A stretch of DNA of 64,000 nucleotides. Source: Xenophilus sp. AP218F (GTDB taxonomy: Bacteria; Pseudomonadota; Gammaproteobacteria; Burkholderiales; Chromobacteriaceae). A program made the translations under genes and the position numbers. Shown here in pieces: positions 9,232 through 18,276 of the stretch. The stretch is taken from the NCBI GenBank assembly GCA_002213445.1, contig NJIE01000031.1:16393-80392 (forward strand), written 5' to 3'. How positions within the stretch are numbered: the first letter of the stretch is position 1; every line of letters starts with the position of its first letter. The notes under the pieces were generated by a model, which saw only the letters and a program-made list of their open reading frames with translations, was not told the DNA's origin and made no database searches.

Positions 9232-9941
9232 TATTCCCAATCGCTCCGCGAGAACAGATAGCCCTTGCCGCGCACGGTCTTGATGCGCGCCGGGGCGTCG
9301 GGGTTGTCGCCCAGCTTGCGGCGCAGCCGCGAGATGCGGGCGTCGATGGAGCGGTCCAGTCCGTCGAAGCCGATGCCGCGCAGCTCGCTCATGATGTCGT
9401 CGCGCGACAGCACCTGGCCTGCGTGCGAGGCCAGCAGCCACAGCAGGTCGAATTCGGCGGTGGTCAGTTCGATCTGCTCGTCGCCCAGCACCGCCTCGCG
9501 GGTGGCCTGGCTGATGCGGAACTGGCCGAAGGTGGCGCTTTCCTCGGCTTCGGCGGCGGCGGCCGCGTCGCTGCGGGCGCTGCTGCGGCGCAGCAGAGCG
9601 CGCACCCGCGCCAAGAGCCGGCGCGGCTCCACCGGCTTGGCCAGGTAGTCGTCGGCGCCCAGTTCCAGGCCCAGGATTTCGTCCACGTCCTCGTCGCGCG
9701 CCGTCATCATCAGGATGCGGCCGTTGTAGCGCGGGCGCACTTCGCGGCAGACGTCGAAGCCTTCCTTGCCCGGCAGCATCACGTCCAGAATCACCAGGTC
9801 GGGCTTCTGTTCCAGGATGACCGCCGCCGCGGTGTCGCCGCGGCCGTGCTGGCTGATCTGGTAGCCGTGCTTGGTGAGGTAGGCGGCGATCAGTTCCGCC
9901 AGGCGGACGTCGTCTTCCACGATGAGAATATGTTGTTGCAT
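9231..9941 (-). CDS. rstA: OmpR-family response regulator, RstA-like
   Basis: 236 residues from the ATG at 9941 (MQQHILIVEDD). Receiver domain with acidic pair ED/D near 9-11, phospho-acceptor Asp53 in VILDVMLPGKEG and Lys in YLAKPVEP, followed by an OmpR/PhoB winged helix. The C-terminus (FDLLWLLASHAGQV, GLDRSIDARISRLRRKLGDN, RIKTVRGKGYLFS) tracks E. coli RstA closely. It is first in the two-gene rstA-rstB operon, divergent from cstA with 193 bp between. An in-frame ATG at 9980 is less likely because MQQHILIVEDD is the normal receiver start. Confidence 0.93.
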   Translation of the reverse strand: MQQHILIVEDDVRLAELIAAYLTKHGYQISQHGRGDTAAAVILEQKPDLVILDVMLPGKEGFDVCREVRPRYNGRILMMTARDEDVDEILGLELGADDYLAKPVEPRRLLARVRALLRRSSARSDAAAAAEAEESATFGQFRISQATREAVLGDEQIELTTAEFDLLWLLASHAGQVLSRDDIMSELRGIGFDGLDRSIDARISRLRRKLGDNPDAPARIKTVRGKGYLFSRSDWE

Positions 9942-10134
9942 TGCATCTAGTTCCGGAGCGTCAAGTGAAAATAGTAACACGGGGTTAGCGGCCGCGTGTC
10001 TGGCACACTATGCCCTTGTGTTTCCGTCGTCATGACGACAGAATCGATAGAGCAAAAACACTTGCCCGCCAGCGCGGCGGATTGGCCGCCGCGCCTGGTC
10101 GAGAGCGGGGATATAGAGAACAGGATAGACGCTT

Positions 10135-12201
10135 ATGCAACAGCTCAAGCAGTGGGTGGTCTGGTTGACCGTCGCGCTGGTCGGCGCCGCGGCTTTCGCC
10201 GTGATCGCGCTCAACCGGGGGGAGCCGGTCAACGCGGTATGGCTGGTGGTGGCCGCGGTATCGGTGTATTCGATCGCGTACCGTTTCTACAGCCGCTTCA
10301 TTTCCGACAAGGTGCTGGAACTGGACGCCCGCCGTCTGACGCCGGCGGAGAAGTTCAACGACGGGCTGGATTACGTGCCCACCAACAAGTGGGTGGTGTT
10401 CGGCCACCACTTCGCCGCCATCGCCGGCGCGGGGCCGCTGGTGGGCCCGGTGCTGGCCGCGCAGATGGGTTATCTGCCCGGCACCTTGTGGATTCTGGTC
10501 GGCGTGATGCTGGCCGGCGCGGTGCAGGACTTCCTGGTGCTGTTCATGTCCACCCGTCGCGACGGCAAATCGCTGGGCGAGATGATACGCCAGGAGCTGG
10601 GGCCGATTCCGGGCATCATCGCCTCCATCGGCGTGCTGATGATCATGGTGATCCTGCTGGCGGTGCTGGCGCTGGTGGTGGTCAAGGCCTTGACCGGCAG
10701 CCCGTGGGGCACCTTCACCATCGCCTGCACCATCCCCATCGCGCTGTTCATGGGCGTGTATACCCGTTACATCCGTCCGGGCAAGATCGGCGAGATTTCG
10801 GTGATCGGCTTCATCCTGCTGATGCTGGCCATCGTCTACGGCGGCGACGTGGCGCACAGCCCGACCTGGGCGCCGCTGTTCACCCTGCACGGCACCACGC
10901 TGGCGTGGATCCTGATCGGCTACGGCTTCATCGCCTCGGTGCTGCCGGTATGGCTGCTGTTGGCGCCGCGCGATTACCTGTCCACCTTCCTCAAGATCGG
11001 CACCATCGTCGGCCTCGCCATCGGCATCCTGATCGTGGCGCCTACCTTGCACATGCCGGCGGTGACCCAGTTCGTCGACGGCACCGGCCCGGTGTTCTCC
11101 GGCAACCTGTTCCCCTTCCTGTTCATCACCATTGCCTGCGGCGCGGTATCCGGCTTCCACGCGCTGGTGGCGTCCGGCACCACGCCCAAGATGGTGGAGA
11201 ACGAAGCCCATGTCCGCATGATCGGCTACGGCTCGATGCTGATGGAGAGCTTCGTCGCGATCATGGCGCTGATCGCCGCCTGCGTGCTGGACCCGGCGGT
11301 GTACTTCGCGATGAACAGCCCGGCGGCGGTGATCGGCACCACCGCCGAGCACGCGGCGCAGGTGATTTCCAGCTGGGGCTTCGTGGTCACGCCGGAAGTG
11401 CTCACCCAGATGGCCAAGGACGTGGGCGAGAGCACCATCCTGTCGCGCGCCGGCGGCGCGCCGACGCTGGCGGTGGGCATGGCGCACATCCTGTCCAACG
11501 TGATCGGCGGCCCGGCGATGATGGCGTTCTGGTATCACTTCGCCATCCTGTTTGAAGCGCTGTTCATCCTCACCACCATCGACGCCGGTACCCGCGTGTT
11601 GCGCTTCATGATCCAGGACCTGCTCGGCATCGTGTATAAGCCGATGGCCAACACCGAGTCGTGGAGCGCCAACCTGATCGCCACCGGCCTCGCCGTGGTG
11701 GGCTGGGGCTACTTCCTGTATCAGGGCGTGGTCGACCCGCTGGGCGGCATCAACACCTTGTGGCCGCTGTTCGGCATCGCCAACCAGATGCTGGCCGGCA
11801 TCGCGCTGATCCTGGCCACCGTGGTGCTGATCAAGAAGCAGAAAACCCGCTACGTGTGGGTGACGGCCATCCCTACCGCCTGGCTGCTGATCGTCACCCT
11901 GGTGGCCGGCTGGCAGAAGCTGTTCCACGCCAGCCCCAAGATCAGCTTCCTCGCGCACGCCGACAAGTTCTCCGCCGCGGCGGCCAAGGGCGAGGTGCTG
12001 GCCCCGGCCAAGAACATGGCGCAGATGCAGCAAATCATCTTCAATGATTATGTGGACGCCACCTTGACCGCGCTGTTCATGGCCGTAGTGCTGGCCATGC
12101 TGGCGTTCGGCATCAATGTGATCCGCAAGTCGCTGGCGGTGAAGTGGGAAACCGCCAAGGAAGTGCCGGCGGTGTACCGCCAGGGAGGGGTAAATGGCTG
12201 A
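10135..12201 (+). CDS. cstA: Carbon starvation protein A (pyruvate/peptide transporter family)
   Basis: A 688-residue inner-membrane protein with about 16-18 hydrophobic segments, matching CstA/BtsT length (about 700). Conserved stretches include FGHHFAAIAGAGPLVGPVLAAQMGY near residue 84 (shown here as FGHHFAAIAGAGPL), GFHALVASGTTPKMV, and TIDAGTRVLRFMIQDLLG. CstA/BtsT proteins take up pyruvate or peptides under nutrient limitation. AGGA lies 9 bases before the ATG. The small ybdD gene overlaps its end, the usual pairing. Confidence 0.95.
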   Translation: MQQLKQWVVWLTVALVGAAAFAVIALNRGEPVNAVWLVVAAVSVYSIAYRFYSRFISDKVLELDARRLTPAEKFNDGLDYVPTNKWVVFGHHFAAIAGAGPLVGPVLAAQMGYLPGTLWILVGVMLAGAVQDFLVLFMSTRRDGKSLGEMIRQELGPIPGIIASIGVLMIMVILLAVLALVVVKALTGSPWGTFTIACTIPIALFMGVYTRYIRPGKIGEISVIGFILLMLAIVYGGDVAHSPTWAPLFTLHGTTLAWILIGYGFIASVLPVWLLLAPRDYLSTFLKIGTIVGLAIGILIVAPTLHMPAVTQFVDGTGPVFSGNLFPFLFITIACGAVSGFHALVASGTTPKMVENEAHVRMIGYGSMLMESFVAIMALIAACVLDPAVYFAMNSPAAVIGTTAEHAAQVISSWGFVVTPEVLTQMAKDVGESTILSRAGGAPTLAVGMAHILSNVIGGPAMMAFWYHFAILFEALFILTTIDAGTRVLRFMIQDLLGIVYKPMANTESWSANLIATGLAVVGWGYFLYQGVVDPLGGINTLWPLFGIANQMLAGIALILATVVLIKKQKTRYVWVTAIPTAWLLIVTLVAGWQKLFHASPKISFLAHADKFSAAAAKGEVLAPAKNMAQMQQIIFNDYVDATLTALFMAVVLAMLAFGINVIRKSLAVKWETAKEVPAVYRQGGVNG

Positions 12202-12382
12202 TTGGTGGCGGCAGTGGGTGAAAACCGCGCGGCTGATGGTGGGCGTCAAGGATTACGACGCCTACGTCGCCAGCCGGCGGCGCTTCAACCCCGAAGCCGA
12301 AGTGATGAGTCGCGAAGCGTTCTTCCGCCATTGCCAGGACGAACGCTACGGCGGCAAGTCGATGAAAAAGTGCCCGTGCTGA
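12194..12382 (+). CDS. ybdD: YbdD/YjiX family small protein partner of CstA
   Basis: 62 residues, overlapping the cstA stop by 8 bp. It shows the family pattern: WWRQWVKTARLMVGVKDYDAYV at the start (given in part, WWRQWVKTARLMVG), a central REAFFRHCQDERYGG and a C-terminal KKCPC. Members always sit directly after cstA or btsT genes and are thought to support the transporter; the molecular role is not established. A strong terminator follows, closing the two-gene operon. Confidence 0.93.
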   Translation: MADWWRQWVKTARLMVGVKDYDAYVASRRRFNPEAEVMSREAFFRHCQDERYGGKSMKKCPC

Positions 12383-12410
12383 TTCGAGCGCGCAAGCGAT
12401 GACCAGAAAA

Positions 12411-12438
12411 GCCGCCCGGCATTGCCGGGCGGCTTTTT
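12411..12438 (+). terminator. Rho-independent terminator of cstA-ybdD
   Basis: Stem GCCGCCCGGC (12411-12420) / GCCGGGCGGC (12424-12433) with an ATT loop, followed by TTTTTG, 28 bp after the ybdD stop. Confidence 0.9.
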
Positions 12439-12445
12439 GCTAGGC

Positions 12446-12883
12446 TCAATCGGCCGGGCGGCTGAGCGCCATGCCGGGGGTGCCGGCGTAGAAAACCAGC
12501 AGCTCTACGCCCTCGTCGCCGGTGACGCCGCGGTGCGTCTCTCCCACCATCTCGGGCAAGGTGTCGCCGGCGCGCAATGACTTGCTCAGGCCATCCGCTT
12601 TTCTTTCCACGGTCAGCGAGCCGGACAGCACGTAGGCGGCGTTGGGCATCGGGTGGGTATGCCACGGCAGGCTGGCGTGCGGCGGAATGCTGATCCTGAG
12701 CAAGGTCAGTTCCGGCGTGCCGGCGGGATAGGCGGCGTAGGCCTTGCCATCCCAGGAGGCGCTGCTTTTGAGCAGCACCTCGGCGCGCGCCGTTTCGGCG
12801 TGCGGGTCGGCAGCCTGGGCCAGCGGCGCGCGCCAGCACAGCGTGGCGGCCAGGCTCAGGGCAATAACGGGGAAGCGTTTCAT
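12446..12883 (-). CDS. Secreted/periplasmic cupin-domain protein
   Basis: 145 residues with a Sec signal peptide (MKRFPVIALSLAATLCWRAP, then LAQA before ADPH). The mature part is a single cupin barrel: LPWHTHPMPNAAYVLSGSL carries the motif-1 metal-ligand histidines and Tyr/Gly pattern, and MVGETHRGVTGDEGVELLVFYAG is motif 2 (its core is ETHRGVTGDEGVELL). Such small cupins bind metals and may act as enzymes or sensors; substrate unknown. It converges with ybdD and stands alone; the next upstream minus-strand gene (YeiH family) is 101 bp away. Confidence 0.82.
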   Translation of the reverse strand: MKRFPVIALSLAATLCWRAPLAQAADPHAETARAEVLLKSSASWDGKAYAAYPAGTPELTLLRISIPPHASLPWHTHPMPNAAYVLSGSLTVERKADGLSKSLRAGDTLPEMVGETHRGVTGDEGVELLVFYAGTPGMALSRPAD

Positions 12884-12939
12884 GGTTTTCTCCTTGGTCG
12901 ACGAAAACGATGGCGTGGCCGGGGCTTCAGGCAGGACAA

Positions 12940-12960
12940 AGCCCCTGGCTGGCAGGGGCT
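12940..12960 (-). terminator. Hairpin after the YeiH-family gene
   Basis: AGCCCCTG / CAGGGGCT 8-bp stem with a 5-base loop, 25 bp after the minus-strand stop at 12985; the strand continues TTTGTCC, a weak U-run. Confidence 0.6.
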
Positions 12961-12984
12961 TGGCGGCTCGGCCGGCGAGGGGGC

Positions 12985-14010
12985 TTAATGCAGCGCGGCC
13001 ATCACGCCCATGTTGATCAGGCCGCCGCCGACGATCAGCCAGGCGAACAGCGCGGTGGCCAGCAGCATCGGCTTGGCGCCGGCCTGGCGGATGGCGGAGG
13101 CGTGGGTGGTGATGCCCAGCGCGCCCATGGCGGCCGCCAGCAGCAGGTTGTCCAGCGCGATGATCTGTTGCGTCAGTGCTTGCGGCAGCAGGCCGAAGGA
13201 GTTGAAGCCGGCCACGGCCAGAAAGCCGACAGCGAACCAGGGAATGCTGATGCCGGTCTTTTCATGGGTGTTGCCGCGATGCTTCTTGGCCACCCAGGAG
13301 GACAAGGCGATCAGGAACGGGGCCAGCATCATCACGCGTATCATCTTGGTGATCACCGAGGTGTTCATCGCCGCGTCGCTGACCGACTTGCCGGCGGCCA
13401 CGGCCTGGGCCACTTCGTGGATGGTGGAGCCGGCGAACACGCCGTAGTAGAACTCCGACACGCCAAGGTGGCGGACCATTTCGAACATCACCGGCCACAG
13501 GAACATGGCGAGCGTGCCGAACACCACCACGGTGGCCACGGCCACGGCGACTTTCTCGGCGTGGGCCTTCAGCACCGGCTCGGTGGCCAGGATGGCGGCG
13601 GCGCCGCAGATCGAGCTGCCGGCGCCGATCAGGATCACGCTTTGCTCGTCCATGCCCAGGCGCTTGCGGCCCAGCCAGAACGCCAGCATGAAGGTGGAAG
13701 TCAGCACCAGCGCGTCGATCAGCACGCCGGAGAAACCCACGGCGGCGATATCCTGGAAGGTGAGCTTGAAGCCGAACAGGATGATGCCGGCGCGCAGCAG
13801 CTTCTGCTTGGAGAAGGCGATGCCGTGGTGGCTGGGCACGGCGATGAAGCGGTAGACGGTGTTGCCGATGATCATGCCACCGACGATGGCGATGGTCAGC
13901 GCGGAGAAGCCGAAGCGCTGCATCAGCGGCAGGTCGGCGGCGTACAGCGCGGCGACGGCCAGCGCCAGCGCCAGTATCAGACCGGGCAGTAGTTGTCGAT
14001 AGTTGGTCAT
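12985..14010 (-). CDS. yeiH: YeiH/UPF0324 family putative sulfate exporter
   Basis: A 341-residue membrane protein with about 10 hydrophobic segments, matching YeiH length (349 in E. coli). Conserved family pieces are GGMIIGNT, the glycine-rich [15 protein letters not shown], and [16 protein letters not shown]. The family is annotated as putative sulfate/sulfite exporter. The start [11 protein letters not shown] is well placed. It is divergent from a LysR regulator, as yeiH is from yeiE in E. coli, which suggests that regulator controls it. Confidence 0.9.
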   Translation of the reverse strand: MTNYRQLLPGLILALALAVAALYAADLPLMQRFGFSALTIAIVGGMIIGNTVYRFIAVPSHHGIAFSKQKLLRAGIILFGFKLTFQDIAAVGFSGVLIDALVLTSTFMLAFWLGRKRLGMDEQSVILIGAGSSICGAAAILATEPVLKAHAEKVAVAVATVVVFGTLAMFLWPVMFEMVRHLGVSEFYYGVFAGSTIHEVAQAVAAGKSVSDAAMNTSVITKMIRVMMLAPFLIALSSWVAKKHRGNTHEKTGISIPWFAVGFLAVAGFNSFGLLPQALTQQIIALDNLLLAAAMGALGITTHASAIRQAGAKPMLLATALFAWLIVGGGLINMGVMAALH

Positions 14011-14070
14011 AACTAAATTCCTTTACGTTATATTCCAACCATACACCCCCACCTTTAAGCAGAAAAACGG

Positions 14071-14081
14071 ATAAAATTTAT
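14071..14081. promoter_or_regulatory. AT-rich palindrome between yeiH and the LysR gene
   Basis: ATAAAATTTAT is a perfect palindrome around a central A, in the 152-bp divergent region. LysR regulators bind T-N11-A palindromes at such positions. The site is seen; its use by this regulator is inference. Confidence 0.4.
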
Positions 14082-14162
14082 AGTTGTAAGTAACAAAACT
14101 GATAAGCCGCGACCGGCGCGCCTCCGCGCCCCGACTCGCGGGCGCCGACTTCGGGAGTCCGC

Positions 14163-15032
14163 ATGCCTTTACGCGTAACCCTGCGCGAGCTGGAAGTGTT
14201 CGCCGCCGTGGCGGAGCAGGGCACCGTCACCCGCGCCGCCGACTGCGTGGCCCTGACCCAGTCCGCCGCCAGCCAGGCGGTGGACAAGCTGGAAACCCAT
14301 CTGGGCGCGCGCCTGTTCGACCGGGTGGGCAAGCGGCTGGTGCTCAACGAACACGGCCGGCTGCTGCTGCCGCGCGCGCGCGCCTTGCTGGACGCCGCCG
14401 CCGACATGCAGGGCCTGTTCGACGGCGCGGCGATGTCCCTGAAGCTGGGGGCCAGCACCACCATCGCCAACTATCTGCTGCCGCCGCTGCTGGCGGCCTT
14501 CCGCCGCGACTGGCCGCAGGCCCGGCTGGAGCTGGAGGTGGCCAACACCCGCGACATCGTCGAGGCGGTGGCGGCGTTCCGGGTGGACTTCGGCCTGATC
14601 GAAGGCCCGTCCTATCATCCCGATCTGCACACCACGATCTGGCGGCAGGACGAGCTGGTGGTGTTCGTCGCCGCCCGCCATGCCCTGGCCGGACGGCGGG
14701 TGGCGCTGGAGGAGCTGGCCGACGCCGACTGGATTCTGCGCGAGCAGGGCTCCGGCACCCGCGAGGAGGTGGACCGGCTGCTGTTGCCGCATCTGCGGCA
14801 TCTGAACCTGTGCATGGAGCTGGGCCATTCCGAGGCGATCAAGCGCGCGGTGGCGGCCGGGCTGGGCGTCAGCTGCCTGTCGCGGCGGGTGGTGGCCGAG
14901 CTCCTGGCCAGCGGCGAGCTGGCCGAGGTGGACTGCGCGCTGCCGCCGCTGAGCCGGGCCCTGTACCGCATCCAGCACCGCGACAAGACCATCACCCGCG
15001 GCATGGCGGCGTTTAAGAATCAAACGGATTAA
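14163..15032 (+). CDS. LysR-family transcriptional regulator, YeiE-like
   Basis: 289 residues. N-terminal winged helix-turn-helix: LRELEVFAAVAEQGTVTRAA, then LTQSAASQAVDKLE and LFDRVGKRLVLNEHG (residues about 4-65). A periplasmic-binding-like effector domain follows (about 90-285). The divergent pairing with a YeiH homologue and the overall sequence suggest the YeiE group (sulfite/cysteine-linked regulation in enterobacteria). Its DNA target is probably the shared 152-bp intergenic region. Confidence 0.9.
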   Translation: MPLRVTLRELEVFAAVAEQGTVTRAADCVALTQSAASQAVDKLETHLGARLFDRVGKRLVLNEHGRLLLPRARALLDAAADMQGLFDGAAMSLKLGASTTIANYLLPPLLAAFRRDWPQARLELEVANTRDIVEAVAAFRVDFGLIEGPSYHPDLHTTIWRQDELVVFVAARHALAGRRVALEELADADWILREQGSGTREEVDRLLLPHLRHLNLCMELGHSEAIKRAVAAGLGVSCLSRRVVAELLASGELAEVDCALPPLSRALYRIQHRDKTITRGMAAFKNQTD

Positions 15033-15169
15033 ATTTTAAATTAAATTAAATTCTTTATTCGCATTTCAATAATTACGGTCCTTTATCGATCTTGTCGCTT
15101 CCCTTGTTCTGCGATGTGTTGATTTGTAAGCTATAAAATATTTCTTTCGACTTTCTTGAAAGGAATTTC

Positions 15170-15502
15170 ATGTCAGATTTTGATTGCATGATGGTGAAGC
15201 TGATTGACGGTGCCGTGCGTTTAACTAGCAAGGGCTCAGGTGAGTTAATTGCGGAAACGAGATGCTCTGATTGGAGATGTCCAGAATTATTTCCGGCTCT
15301 ATCCGATGAGGGGGTTCGGGAGGTCGTTGCAAATGGCCATAATCAGAGGCTGATTTGGGAGGTTATTCTGGCTGGTCGAGAAAATGACTGGCCTATTGTT
15401 ATCTTGCAGAGCGATATAGTGAAAATTGCTTCAGATCGGGAAGCGCCGAGTGGCGGATTTACTCCGTTTGATACCGGAAGTATTCCACGTACTCGCTTAT
15501 AA
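15170..15502 (+). CDS. Unknown 110-residue protein, AT-rich orphan gene
   Basis: Not recognised. The gene is supported by AAAGGAATT 3-9 bases before the ATG, a TATAAA sequence about 40 bp upstream, and a convincing uninterrupted frame. It is soluble and acidic, without signal peptide or membrane segment; it has a Cys/Trp-rich patch TRCSDWRCPELFP (about 31-43). Base use differs from its surroundings: the 60 bases from 15241 are 43% G+C by hand count against about 65-70% in flanking genes, and codons such as TTA and AGA appear. Recent acquisition is likely. It could be an orphan immunity-type or regulatory protein, but nothing in sequence or context proves this. Confidence 0.7.
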   Translation: MSDFDCMMVKLIDGAVRLTSKGSGELIAETRCSDWRCPELFPALSDEGVREVVANGHNQRLIWEVILAGRENDWPIVILQSDIVKIASDREAPSGGFTPFDTGSIPRTRL

Positions 15503-15514
15503 GTTTTGATTGAG

Positions 15515-15546
15515 AAAAAACGGGCAGCGCTCTGAAGCGCTGCCCG
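15515..15546 (-). terminator. Strong terminator after emrB
   Basis: Perfect 10-bp stem CGGGCAGCGC (15521-15530) / GCGCTGCCCG (15537-15546) with a 6-base loop; on the minus strand it runs into TTTTTT, 28 bp after the emrB stop. It may also slow plus-strand transcripts from the orphan gene. Confidence 0.92.
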
Positions 15547-15573
15547 TTTGCATTGAACCGCTTGCCGCTGTCG

Positions 15574-17106
15574 TCAATGCGCCCCGCTGTCGCCGCCGGA
15601 GGCGGTGAACGGTGGCTTGGCCAGCCATACCACCCCGATCAGCAGCACGAACAGCACGCCGGACAGCCAGAAGATCTCGTTGGCCGCCATGATGTAGCCC
15701 TGCTTGGTGATCTGCAGCTGGGTGACGGCCGCCTGCTGGCCGGACGACAGCCCGGCGGCGTCCATCATGCGGAACCACAGCGTGGAGGCCTGATCGTAGA
15801 GGCTGACGTGCTCGGTCAGGCGGGTGTGGTGCATCGCCTCGCGCTGATCCCACATCGTGGTGGTGATCGAGGTGCCGATGCTGCCCGCCAGGATGCGCAG
15901 GAAGTTGGACAGGCTGGAGGCGCTGGCGATGCGCGACGGATGCAGGCCGGACAGGGTGATGGTGGTCAGCGGCATGAAGAAGCAGGCCACGCCTATGCCT
16001 TGCACCACCTGCGGCCATACCACGTAGGCGAAGTCCATGTCCGGCGAGAAGGTGCTGCGCCAGAAGAAGCACACGGCGTAGACGCTGAAGCTCACCGTCA
16101 CCACCCAGCGCATGTCCAGCCGGTGCGCGTTCTTGCCGATGATGGGCGAGAGCACCACCGGGATCAGCCCGATCGGCGCGGCGGCGAGGCCGGCCCAGGT
16201 GGCGGTGTAGCCCAGCTGGGTTTGCAGCATCAGGGGCAGCAGCACCACGGTGCCGAAGTAGAGCATGAAGCCCAGGCTGATGGCGACGGTGCCGATGGTG
16301 AAGTTGCGCTGCTTGAACAGCGACAGGTCTACGATCGGATGTTCCTCGCCCAGCTCCCAGATCACCAGGTAGATCAGCGCCACGGCGGCGATCACCGCCA
16401 GGGTGACGATCTCGGCCGAGTGGAACCAGTCCAGCTCCTTGCCGCGGTCCAGCATCATCTGCAGCGAGCCCACGCCGATCACCAGCAGGGCCAGGCCCAG
16501 CTTGTCGATGGGTAGCTCGAAGGTGTCGGTTTCGCGGCTCTTCAGGATGCGCCACGAGATGAAGGCGGCGGCCAGTCCCACCGGCACGTTGATGAAGAAG
16601 ATCCAGCCCCAGTGCCAGTTGTCGCTGATCACCCCGCCCAGAATCGGGCCGAACACCGGCGCCACGATTACCGTCATCGCCCACAGCGATAGCGCCAGCC
16701 CCTTCTTGGCGGCGGGGTAGCAGGCCAGCAGCAGGCTTTGCGACAGCGGGATCATCGGCCCGGCCACCGCGCCTTGCAGGATGCGGAAGAAGATCAGCAT
16801 TTCCAGGCTGCTGGACATGCCGCACAGCCAGGAGGTGAGCACGAACAGCAAGGTGGAGGCGACGAACAGCCTCACCTCGCCCAGGCGCTTGGCCAGCCAG
16901 CCGGTGAGGGGCACCGCGATGGCGTTGGCCACGCCGAAGGAGGTGATCACCCAGGTGCCCTGGCTGGTGGCGGCGCCCAGGTTGCCCGAAATGGTGGGCA
17001 GCGCCACGTTGGCGATGGTGGTGTCCAGCACCTGCATGAACACCGACATCGACAGCGCCAGCGTGATCCAGACCAGTTTCGAGCCGGTCAGCGGCGGTTG
17101 ATTCAT
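15574..17106 (-). CDS. emrB: EmrB/DHA2-family multidrug efflux permease
   Basis: A 510-residue major facilitator with about 14 transmembrane helices, as in EmrB/QacA (DHA2) proteins. The first helix region has LDTTIANVALPTISGNLGA, the DHA2 motif, and the family motif C sequence is seen as MTVIVAPVFGPILGGVI. It uses the proton gradient and works with EmrA and the outer-membrane EmrC to move hydrophobic drugs across both membranes. It is the last gene of emrCAB, 11 bp after emrA, and ends at a strong terminator. In Chromobacterium violaceum an EmrR-controlled EmrCAB pump has been linked to nalidixic acid resistance. Confidence 0.94.
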   Translation of the reverse strand: MNQPPLTGSKLVWITLALSMSVFMQVLDTTIANVALPTISGNLGAATSQGTWVITSFGVANAIAVPLTGWLAKRLGEVRLFVASTLLFVLTSWLCGMSSSLEMLIFFRILQGAVAGPMIPLSQSLLLACYPAAKKGLALSLWAMTVIVAPVFGPILGGVISDNWHWGWIFFINVPVGLAAAFISWRILKSRETDTFELPIDKLGLALLVIGVGSLQMMLDRGKELDWFHSAEIVTLAVIAAVALIYLVIWELGEEHPIVDLSLFKQRNFTIGTVAISLGFMLYFGTVVLLPLMLQTQLGYTATWAGLAAAPIGLIPVVLSPIIGKNAHRLDMRWVVTVSFSVYAVCFFWRSTFSPDMDFAYVVWPQVVQGIGVACFFMPLTTITLSGLHPSRIASASSLSNFLRILAGSIGTSITTTMWDQREAMHHTRLTEHVSLYDQASTLWFRMMDAAGLSSGQQAAVTQLQITKQGYIMAANEIFWLSGVLFVLLIGVVWLAKPPFTASGGDSGAH

Positions 17107-17117
17107 GGGCGGCGTCC

Positions 17118-18263
17118 TCAGTTACCGGCGTTGGCGGCCAGCAGCTGTTTCACCAGCTTGTCGGCCTCGGCGAGGTCGGGCAGCTGGGTGGACACGTCCT
17201 GCGCGCCGCTGGCCGGGGCTTCCGCCACCAGCTTGCCGTCCTGCTTGGAGATATCCACCACGGCGTCCATCGACAGGCCCAGGCGCAGCGGGTGCTTTTG
17301 CAGATCGGCGGCTTCCAGGCTGATGCGCACCGGCACGCGTTGCACCACCTTGATCCAGTTGCCGGTGGCGTTTTGCGGCGGCAGCAGCGAGAAGGCGCTG
17401 CCGGTGCCGGCGCCCAGGCCGACCACCTTGCCGCGATAGCGGACCTTGCCGCCGTAGAGGTCCGACTTCAGCTCCACCGGCTGGCCGACGCGGATCTTGG
17501 CCAGCTGGCCTTCCTTGAAGTTGGCGTCCACCCACAGATTGTGCAGCGGAATCACCGCCATCAACGGCGTGCCGGCGGCCAGGCGCTGGCCTACCTGCAC
17601 GTTGCGGCGGGCGATGATGCCGTCCATCGGCGCCTTGATCTCGGTGCGCTGCAGATTGAGCCAGGCTTCTTTCAGGCGGCTGGCGGCGGCCTTGACCGCC
17701 GGCTGCTCGGCCAGGCTGTCCTTGCCGGTGAGCGCGTCGTTGGCGCGGGCCTGCTCGCGGGCGGCGTCCAGCGCGGCCTTGGCGGCGGCGACGGCGTCGC
17801 TGGCGTGGCCCAGCTCCTCGGCGGAGATGGCTTCGCTGCCGGCCAGTTGCTGGCGGCGCTTGAGGTCGGCCTGGGCGCGTGCGAATTCCGCCTCGCGCAC
17901 CGCCACCTGCGCGGCCAGCTGCTGGTTGCCGGTCATCAGCTGGCGGGTCTGGCGCACCGCCTGGCTGAATTCGTTGCGGGCGCGCTCGAAGGCGAGCTTG
18001 GCGTCGCTGGGGTCCAGCGCCACCAGCACCTGGCCGGCCTTGACCTGCTGGGTGTCGTCCACCAGCACCTTGGCGACGGTGCCGCCGATTTGCGGGGTGA
18101 TCTGCATCATGTGGCCGCTGACGTAGGCGTCGTCGGTGCTTTCTTCCTGGCTGAGCACCAGCGCCCAGTAAGCGCCGTAGCCGATGGCGACGGCGGCGAA
18201 GATGGCGGTGGCGACCAGCAGGTTGCGTTTGCGGCTTTTGGCGATTTCGATTTTGTTGTCCAC
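17118..18263 (-). CDS. emrA: EmrA/HlyD-family membrane fusion protein
   Basis: 381 residues from a GTG at 18263, preferred because TAAGGAA lies 9 bases before it; an ATG at 18302 would overlap emrC by 26 bp. It has a short cytoplasmic tail, a transmembrane helix (LLVATAIFAAVAIGYGAYWA), then TDDAYVSGHMMQITPQIGGTV (core TDDAYVSGHMMQITPQ), the biotinyl-lipoyl entry motif of EmrA. A long alpha-helical coiled coil (about 85-190) and the returning half-lipoyl and beta-barrel parts follow. It bridges EmrB in the inner membrane to EmrC. Confidence 0.94.
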   Translation of the reverse strand: MDNKIEIAKSRKRNLLVATAIFAAVAIGYGAYWALVLSQEESTDDAYVSGHMMQITPQIGGTVAKVLVDDTQQVKAGQVLVALDPSDAKLAFERARNEFSQAVRQTRQLMTGNQQLAAQVAVREAEFARAQADLKRRQQLAGSEAISAEELGHASDAVAAAKAALDAAREQARANDALTGKDSLAEQPAVKAAASRLKEAWLNLQRTEIKAPMDGIIARRNVQVGQRLAAGTPLMAVIPLHNLWVDANFKEGQLAKIRVGQPVELKSDLYGGKVRYRGKVVGLGAGTGSAFSLLPPQNATGNWIKVVQRVPVRISLEAADLQKHPLRLGLSMDAVVDISKQDGKLVAEAPASGAQDVSTQLPDLAEADKLVKQLLAANAGN

Positions 18264-18276
18264 GGAGTCGGTTTCC

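Noticed and set aside
10030..12249. 739-codon open frame on the minus strand opposite cstA
   Set aside because: It is a shadow of a GC-rich gene: His/Gln/Arg-rich low-complexity translation with no start signals, while cstA is unmistakable on the plus strand.
15515..15546. Hairpin as terminator for the orphan gene
   Set aside because: The U-run lies on the minus strand, so it serves emrB; on the plus strand it is followed only by TTTG.
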